NCBI GenBank assembly: GCA_963719875.1
Contig: CAVRDJ010000002.1
Span: forward strand, 2,914,001 to 2,978,000
Source of the DNA: Palsa-360 sp963719875
GTDB taxonomy: Bacteria; Acidobacteriota; Terriglobia; Acidiferrales; UBA7541
DNA: 64,000 nt
Direction of reading: 5' to 3'
Each line of letters begins with the position of its first letter. Position 1 is the first letter of the stretch. The notes under the pieces were generated by a model. That model did not search any database, was not told where the DNA came from, and saw only the letters and a program-made list of their open reading frames with translations. Both the position numbers and the translations under genes were made by a program. This document shows, piece after piece, positions 58,341 to 64,000 of the stretch.

Positions 58341-59480
58341 CTAACCTTCCATGAAGGCCGTGATGGTCATGGTCTGATTATGCAGCTCACATTTTGCGCC
58401 GGGCGTAAAGGGAGAAATCTCACCGTATGAGTAGAAGCCGGCCAGGGCGCAATCCTGGCCCAGAATATCCTGGACCCCTTCCACTTCTTCCTCGACCCGC
58501 TGCTTCAGAATCAGCTTGCGGCCGACGCAGCTGATGAGAACCGCGAGCTGCGCCGAACCACCAGCCAGCCCGTCGGAGGTAGCGCGGGCCGCCCCGGCGG
58601 CACCGTCGATAAGCCGGTCGAAGTTGGCCATCATCAGCCGGGCGTGAGAGCCTTCCGGCACGTCGACCGCAAAGGTGAGGCTATGTTCTTCGCGGTCGAC
58701 GGATAGAATCGTCCGCACAATCCAGGTTGAGTCCTCGCCGGTCCGCAGGCTCAACGGGAAGAGCAACCCGGTTGCCGGCAAGCCTTTGGCGTGCTTGCCC
58801 AAATAATTCTCATAGAGGTCGAGCGCCGACTGGCCGTCGAGTTCGTAGAGAACGTTTCCCCGGGAACGGGTAATCAGCCGCTCCGGGCCGAACGGGTCCC
58901 ATCCCCCCAGCGAGCCGCAGCTGGCTTTCAGGCGATCGCCATAGAATCCCACTACTGCCACGATGCCTTCATGCGCTTCCTCTCCATGCAGTACGAGCGT
59001 ATGCCGGAACCGGTCGGCGTCGCCCGCCAGCCCCCCGGTCACCTGGACATGCTCGGGGATGTTCGCGGCAAGGCCTTTAACGAGCTCGCTGCCGTTTACA
59101 CTCAGCCCATCGGAAAGTGCGAACACATGAACGAGACCGTCCTTGCGAAGTTCCCCAGCGATCCTGGCTCCAGCGGAATAGCTGTCCTCCGCGCCGCGAA
59201 TCTCTGTCGAGGCCAGGCGGACTTCCGTATGGTCGAAGTGCACGGCGGTCACAACCAGGGAATTATCCAGCACGCGGATGCCTTCGATCTCGCCGGCTGT
59301 GGAACATCCCAGTAGCAGGGCCTTCGGATAGCTCTTCCGGATGTCGCCCAGCAGTTTGCGCTCCTGGAGAAGCCGTGTAGCGCCGAACACCATCACGAAT
59401 TGAGATCGGTCATCTGCTTCGCTCCGCAAGGCGGGCTCCCAGCCTTGGGCCGAGGTCCATAGCATCTGTTTGACTTCCAT
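58341..59480 (-). CDS. FIST-domain sensor protein
   Basis: 379 residues, no signal peptide or membrane segment. The FIST N domain (about 25-225) shows QFVMVFGATRLLQERKLLGDIR, LLGCSTAGEIEGI and ALSDGLSVNGSELVKG. The FIST_C domain (about 240-375) shows LDLYENYLGKHAKGLPATGLLFPL and LAVLISCVGRKLILKQR. FIST domains are intracellular ligand sensors, thought to bind small molecules such as amino acids, and are usually linked to signalling proteins. It starts an operon with a hybrid kinase and a receiver/pseudokinase, ahead of a strong AGGAGGTG site. The ligand is unknown. Confidence 0.92.
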   Translation of the reverse strand: MEVKQMLWTSAQGWEPALRSEADDRSQFVMVFGATRLLQERKLLGDIRKSYPKALLLGCSTAGEIEGIRVLDNSLVVTAVHFDHTEVRLASTEIRGAEDSYSAGARIAGELRKDGLVHVFALSDGLSVNGSELVKGLAANIPEHVQVTGGLAGDADRFRHTLVLHGEEAHEGIVAVVGFYGDRLKASCGSLGGWDPFGPERLITRSRGNVLYELDGQSALDLYENYLGKHAKGLPATGLLFPLSLRTGEDSTWIVRTILSVDREEHSLTFAVDVPEGSHARLMMANFDRLIDGAAGAARATSDGLAGGSAQLAVLISCVGRKLILKQRVEEEVEGVQDILGQDCALAGFYSYGEISPFTPGAKCELHNQTMTITAFMEG

Positions 59481-60452
59481 TTCACACCTCCTGTCCCCCG
59501 CTGCATCGCGCCGGTAGATGGTTTACGACCGCTTTCCTCAATCGGGAATAGCTGTTGTCTACGACTAACGCTACTTCATGGTTCCATTTGACCAGCAGTC
59601 CCTTCAGAATCATGCAAAACTAGTCCCCGATTGACTGAAACGAAGCCTCGAGTAAATTGATGCGAAAGAGATGCCAAGGGAAATTAAAGCAAGAGAGATG
59701 CCAATCGGAAGGAAGGGAAAGTATTTGTTATCAGGCTGATAGAACCCGCCTCCGGTTATGTCGTTGTTCTAATTTGGGACCGAATTGTCGAATAGCATCA
59801 CGTGCCACGGTAACCGGGCTGTATTCAATATCCGGCCTCGACTTCATCGTGAGACACTAATCCGTGAAACCGATGGGAACCACTGGCCACAAATCGCTCG
59901 GTTCGGCGTCCGGGCCTTGGTTGGACGTCCGGCAAGAGCGGAGAGACGCGCATCCTCAGCGATGTGCGCACGAGCAGCCTTCGACCTCACTTGCGCCGGC
60001 TTCGCGGTTTTGTTTGTCTTTTTTCCTTTCCTATTGTGATCTTCTCTTGGAATGCGGATCATCATGACCCAATATAAACTAATAAGTATATACGCCGATC
60101 ATTCTGTTTTTGGTGGGTACCCGGGAGAACGGGCGGCGGTAGTGGGTGGGTTTAGACTGAGGACGAAGGTGAGATCGGCTCTGCCCCAGCACTAATCAGG
60201 ACCCTCGCCTATAGGATTTCGGGTATAAGCGCGGTATAAGTAGGCAGGGCGCTTGAGGGCGTTCTGGGGCTAATGCCTCACTGGTAATAAAGGATAAAAC
60301 GGCATATTCCCTGGGATTCCGCCCCTTTCTATTGAATCCCGGTATTGCTAACATACTAGGGATACTTGTGCCCACTGAGGGGTGGCGTAACCGGACCTGG
60401 CTGGAATACGTCAAAAGGGTCGAGTCAATTCATACCAACTGACAGGACAAAT
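59481..60452. other. Long intergenic region before the RND efflux operon
   Basis: 972 bases without a convincing gene; several short open frames lack ribosome sites. Its left part must hold the promoter of the leftward FIST operon and its right part that of the RND operon. An AT-rich patch is at 60068-60100. I see no clear operator palindrome or terminator. Confidence 0.5.
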
Positions 60453-61772
60453 ATGGCCATTTCTGATTCCTCGCAACAAAACGATGCGGAGCGTCCAGCG
60501 GAATCGCATCCTCTCGGCGGCGAAACCAGCAAGCCGAAAAAGAGCGGATGGCTATGGATCCTCGCCCTAATCGTGCTGGCCGGTGGCGCGTACTACTATT
60601 ATAAATCGCGTCCTTCCTCGGAGAGCAAGGCGGCGCCCGCGCCCGGCGCCAGGGCAGCGTCATTGGGTCCTGTCTCGGTAGCCGTCGCGGCGGCTCTGAA
60701 GCAAAACGTTCCCTATTATCTCTCGGGGCTTGGGACGGTGAGCGCGTTTAACACGGTGACGGTGAAGAGCCGTGTGGATGGGCAGCTCGAAAAAGTCAAT
60801 TTCACGGAGGGGCAATTCGTGCGTGAAGGAGATCTCCTGGCGGAGATTGATCCTCGACCCTACCAAGTGGCGTTGGAACAAATGGAAGGGCAACTCTCCC
60901 GCGATCAAGCACAGCTGAACAATGCCCGGGTCGATTTTGCGCGATATGACCAGTTGCATAAAGAGGGCGTCATAGCGGGGCAGCAAGTGGACACTCAAAA
61001 CGCAACTGTGGGACAACTGGAAGGCGCCCTGCGCGCCGACCAGGCGCAAATCGACAACGAAAAATTGCAATTGAATTACTGCAAGATTACGGCGCCGCTC
61101 AGCGGACGAGTCGGGCTGAGGCTCACCGATCAAGGCAACATGATTCACGCCACGGACCCGAACGGCCTGGTCGTCATCACGCAAGTGCAGCCGATTGCGG
61201 TTCTTTTCACCCTGCCCGAAGACAATCTCCCGGAAGTCATCCAGCACATGAAAAGCGAGACGTTGGGGGTCGAAGCGTACAGCCGCGACGATCAGAATAA
61301 GCTCGCAGCGGGCAAACTTTTGACCGTCGATAATCAGATCGATCCCACCACGGGAACGGTTCGATTCAAAGCGGCTTTTGACAATCGGGATTTGTCGCTC
61401 TGGCCGAATCAATTCGTAAACATTCGTTTGATGCTTGCCGTGCGCAAAGATGCCATCGTGGTGCCGTTGGCCGCGATTCAGCGCGGAACGCAGGGCTCCT
61501 ATGTCTTTACCGTAAAGGCCGGCAAGGCAAATATGCAGGCCGTCAAAGTGGATTTGACGCAGGGAAATATCGCCTTGATCGCCAGCGGCGTTTCCGTAGG
61601 CGATCAAGTGGTGGTGGACGGACAGGAACGGTTGCAGGCGGGCACTCCGGTGGAAGTGCATAACGCGTCACCAACCGAGCCCGCTGTTGGTTCCGGCGGC
61701 GTTCCCGCTCCCAGCAAAGATTCCGATCATTCCAGCGAACCGAAAAACAAAAGGCAGGGAAAGCAGAACTGA
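60453..61772 (+). CDS. RND efflux periplasmic adaptor (MdtA/AcrA-like)
   Basis: 439 residues from ATG 60453, chosen because AGGA lies 5 bases upstream. A single membrane anchor (about 33-50) precedes the membrane-fusion-protein fold: a beta-barrel start (VTVKSRVDGQLEKVNFTEGQFV), an alpha hairpin (about 135-210, QMEGQLSRDQAQLNNARVDFARYDQL), a lipoyl-type half (LNYCKITAPLSGRVGLRLTDQGN) and a C-terminal domain. It bridges the inner-membrane RND pump to an outer-membrane channel. The stop codon overlaps the permease ATG. No TolC-like gene is in the window. Confidence 0.95.
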   Translation: MAISDSSQQNDAERPAESHPLGGETSKPKKSGWLWILALIVLAGGAYYYYKSRPSSESKAAPAPGARAASLGPVSVAVAAALKQNVPYYLSGLGTVSAFNTVTVKSRVDGQLEKVNFTEGQFVREGDLLAEIDPRPYQVALEQMEGQLSRDQAQLNNARVDFARYDQLHKEGVIAGQQVDTQNATVGQLEGALRADQAQIDNEKLQLNYCKITAPLSGRVGLRLTDQGNMIHATDPNGLVVITQVQPIAVLFTLPEDNLPEVIQHMKSETLGVEAYSRDDQNKLAAGKLLTVDNQIDPTTGTVRFKAAFDNRDLSLWPNQFVNIRLMLAVRKDAIVVPLAAIQRGTQGSYVFTVKAGKANMQAVKVDLTQGNIALIASGVSVGDQVVVDGQERLQAGTPVEVHNASPTEPAVGSGGVPAPSKDSDHSSEPKNKRQGKQN

Positions 61773-64000
61773 TGAATCCGTCCCAGCCATTCATTCTGCG
61801 CCCCATCGCGACTTCTCTGCTCATGGCCGCAATTTTGCTCGCCGGGGCCGTGGCGTACTGGCAGCTTCCAGTTTCCGCGTTGCCGCAGGTTGACTATCCG
61901 ACGATCCAGGTTCTCACGTTTTATCCGGGGGCGAGTCCCTCCGTGATGGCCTCGGCGGTGACCACGCCGCTCGAGCGGCAATTCGGGCAGGTGCCCGGGC
62001 TCAATCAGATGACCTCGACCAGCTCTTTCGGGGCGTCTCTCATCACGCTACAATTTGTGCTCGATCTGAATATCGACGTGGCCGAGCAACAGGTTCAGGC
62101 CGCGATCAACGCCGCGACCACGTTTCTTCCGACGAATCTTCCCAATCCGCCGATCTACAGTAAGACCAACCCCGCGGACACTCCGGTTCTTACGCTCGGG
62201 TTGACATCCGATACGCTGCCCCTGACCAAACTCGAAGATATGGCGGACACCATCCTGTCGCAGAAAATTGCGCAATTGCCAGGGGTTGGTCTGGTGAGCA
62301 TCAGCGGCGGCGAGAAGCCGTCGGTGCGGATTCAGGCCAACCCGACCGCGCTCGCCTCCTATGGATTGAGTCTGGAAGATTTGCGCACAGCGCTGGCGCA
62401 GGCAAACGTCAATCAGGCCAAAGGCAATCTGGACAGTTCCCAGCAGGCGTTTACGATTTGGGCGAATGACCAGTTAATGTCAGCCGATTCGTATAAGCCC
62501 ATCGTCATCAGCTACAAGAACGGCGCTCCGGTCCGCATCATGGACGTGGCCAACGTCATCGACGGCGCGGAAAATGTCAAACTGGCGGCCTGGGAAAACG
62601 ACAAGCCCGCCGTGATCGTCAACATTCAAAGGCAGCCGGGCGCGAACATCATCAACGTGGTGGACCGCATCAAGAGCCTGCTGCCGCAGCTCAAGGCATC
62701 GCTGCCTTCTTCGGTCCAGCTTTCCATTCTGACCGACCGGACCACCACGATCCGCGCTTCCGTGTCGGACGTGCAATTCGAGCTGATGCTGACCGTGGCG
62801 CTGGTCGTGCTGGTCATCTTTTTGTTTCTGCGCAGCCTGGCGGCGACGGCCATTCCCAGCGTGGCTGTGCCCCTTTCGCTGGTGGGCACGTTCGGCGTGA
62901 TGTATTTGCTGGGCTACAGTTTGGACAACTTGTCGCTCATGGCGCTCACGATTTCGACCGGGTTCGTGGTCGACGATGCGATTGTCATGATCGAAAATAT
63001 CACGCGCTACATCGAGGAGGGCGACCCGCCGCTCGAGGCCGCGTTGAAAGGTTCCGAGCAAATCGGCTTCACGATTCTTTCGCTTACCGTGTCTTTGATC
63101 GCTGTGTTGATTCCGCTCCTGTTCATGCAGGATGTCGTGGGCCGGCTTTTCCGCGAATTCGCAATCACCCTGAGCGTGACGATTCTGGTTTCGGCCGTCG
63201 TGTCGCTGACGCTCACGCCCATGATGTGCTCGAAAATTCTGCGCCATCAAAAAGAATCGGAAAAGAGCTGGTTCTACAAGATTTCGGAAAATTCGTTGAA
63301 TTGGGTCATCGAGCAATATGCGACGATCCTGCGTTTTGTGCTGAAACATCAGCCGGCCACCCTGGTCGCGACGGTCGGCACGCTGGCGCTTACGATATTT
63401 TTGTTCCTGGTCGTGCCGAAGGGCTTTTTCCCCGTGCAGGATACCGGAGTCCTCCTCGGCGTCTCGGAAGCCCCGGCAACCACTTCGTTTCTCGCCATGG
63501 GGGAGCGCCAGCAGGCTCTGGCGAAAGTTATTTTGAAGGATCCCGACGTCGTCAGCCTCTCGTCCTTTATCGGCGTCGACGGCGTCAACATGCTGCCGAA
63601 CAGCGGGCGCATTCAGATCAATCTGAAATCGCGCGAAGAAAGAACGGATGACGCTCCCACCGTGATTCGCCGGCTGCAAGCGAGCCTGAACGACGTGAAG
63701 GGAATTACGCTCTACCTGCAGCCCGTGCAGGACCTGACCGTGGAAGACCGGATCAGCCGCACGCAATTCCAGTACACGATGGAAGACGCGGACGGGCAGG
63801 AGCTGGCCGATTGGGTGCCAAAGCTCATCGATCGGCTGAGAAATTTGCCGCAGTTGACCGACGTGGCCAGCGACCTGCAAGAGCGCGGCATGCAGGCGAC
63901 CCTGGTCATTGACCGCGACACGGCTTCGCGGCTCGGGATTATTCCGCAAGTGATTGACGACACGTTGTACGACGCATTTGGCCAGCGGCAGGTCTCCACA
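61772..64000 (+). CDS. RND efflux permease (MdtB/MdtC-like), cut by the window end
   Basis: 743 codons are visible before the window ends; full members have about 1040. It starts at ATG 61772, overlapping the adaptor stop (ATGA). The N-terminal FILRPIATSLLMAAILLAGAVAY helix, PIPSLPQVDYPTIQVLTFYPGASPSVM-type periplasmic start (seen here as VSALPQVDYPTIQV), and the helices around residues 330-400 are seen. The proton-relay aspartates lie in GFVVDDAIVMIENI near residue 405. A second periplasmic loop begins near 540. It exports hydrophobic substrates using the proton gradient. Confidence 0.95.
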   Translation, partial: MNPSQPFILRPIATSLLMAAILLAGAVAYWQLPVSALPQVDYPTIQVLTFYPGASPSVMASAVTTPLERQFGQVPGLNQMTSTSSFGASLITLQFVLDLNIDVAEQQVQAAINAATTFLPTNLPNPPIYSKTNPADTPVLTLGLTSDTLPLTKLEDMADTILSQKIAQLPGVGLVSISGGEKPSVRIQANPTALASYGLSLEDLRTALAQANVNQAKGNLDSSQQAFTIWANDQLMSADSYKPIVISYKNGAPVRIMDVANVIDGAENVKLAAWENDKPAVIVNIQRQPGANIINVVDRIKSLLPQLKASLPSSVQLSILTDRTTTIRASVSDVQFELMLTVALVVLVIFLFLRSLAATAIPSVAVPLSLVGTFGVMYLLGYSLDNLSLMALTISTGFVVDDAIVMIENITRYIEEGDPPLEAALKGSEQIGFTILSLTVSLIAVLIPLLFMQDVVGRLFREFAITLSVTILVSAVVSLTLTPMMCSKILRHQKESEKSWFYKISENSLNWVIEQYATILRFVLKHQPATLVATVGTLALTIFLFLVVPKGFFPVQDTGVLLGVSEAPATTSFLAMGERQQALAKVILKDPDVVSLSSFIGVDGVNMLPNSGRIQINLKSREERTDDAPTVIRRLQASLNDVKGITLYLQPVQDLTVEDRISRTQFQYTMEDADGQELADWVPKLIDRLRNLPQLTDVASDLQERGMQATLVIDRDTASRLGIIPQVIDDTLYDAFGQRQVST

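Noticed and set aside
62480..63949. A 489-codon open frame on the minus strand near the window end
   Set aside because: It is the antisense of the truncated RND permease, which is the real gene on the + strand.

Overview
The window looks like a chromosomal segment of an environmental, aerobic, Gram-negative bacterium, most likely an acidobacterium (Acidobacteriota/Terriglobia-like). This is an inference from gene content: DUF6152 proteins, secreted families built on an L-x-G-F-W motif, many exported redox enzymes, GC-rich codon use and a dispersed palindromic repeat family. There is no rRNA gene, no complete mobile element and no CRISPR array. One tRNA gene (tRNA-Glu, CTC) and one fluoride riboswitch are present.

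Layout. Positions 1-3.2 kb hold a possible gene start cut by the window edge, an acetamidase/formamidase, a RidA protein, and a c-type cytochrome with a sulfite-oxidase-like domain coupled to a DUF2165 membrane protein. 3.2-7.6 kb holds an XRE regulator, a two-subunit molybdenum hydroxylase (2Fe-2S subunit followed by a Tat-exported molybdopterin subunit) and a glycine-rich exported protein. 7.7-10.3 kb is a classical two-component pair. 10.9-14.4 kb has a 3-hydroxyacyl-CoA dehydrogenase, a MazEF-type toxin-antitoxin pair and ETF-quinone oxidoreductase, which together point to acyl-CoA oxidation feeding the quinone pool. 14.6-18.9 kb has a beta-propeller lipoprotein, a FecR-like protein and a DUF374 acyltransferase. 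19.0-22.8 kb has an HtrA protease, coaE-folD (overlapping) and a YuiH-like molybdoenzyme.

22.9-32.2 kb is an accessory stretch rich in exported proteins: a secreted unknown, two tandem DUF6152 proteins, an orphan ModA-like binding protein, an alpha/beta hydrolase, a Tat-exported amidohydrolase, a small unknown, a TetR regulator, a monoheme cytochrome and a Tat-signal-bearing thiamine-diphosphate enzyme. 32.7-38.4 kb has a response regulator, a large hybrid histidine kinase, a PilZ protein, a DUF983 protein and a chromate transporter. 38.7-48.2 kb has a cysteine-rich PCYC-type protein, an arginase-fold protein with altered metal ligands, ispH, a SurA/PpiD-like foldase, unknowns, an aminotransferase with a small partner, a 52-residue Cys-rich protein and an AI-2E family permease. 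48.4-55.0 kb has a LonB-like protease, a coiled-coil membrane protein, queF, a zinc-ribbon protein, riboswitch-controlled crcB, a diheme cytochrome and tRNA-Glu. 55.5-59.5 kb is a three-gene signalling operon (FIST sensor, hybrid kinase, receiver-kinase with degenerate ATP site). 60.4 kb to the end is an RND efflux operon (adaptor plus truncated permease).

The most distinctive genome-scale feature is a family of about 15 dispersed inverted-repeat elements (roughly 60-120 bp), all between genes. Several abut gene ends, and one supplies the stop codons of two convergent genes. The most interesting protein-level observations are the FIST/hybrid-kinase/pseudokinase operon, the exported ThDP enzyme, the arginase-fold protein with two substituted metal ligands, and the cytochrome whose sulfite-oxidase-like domain lacks the molybdenum-ligand cysteine.
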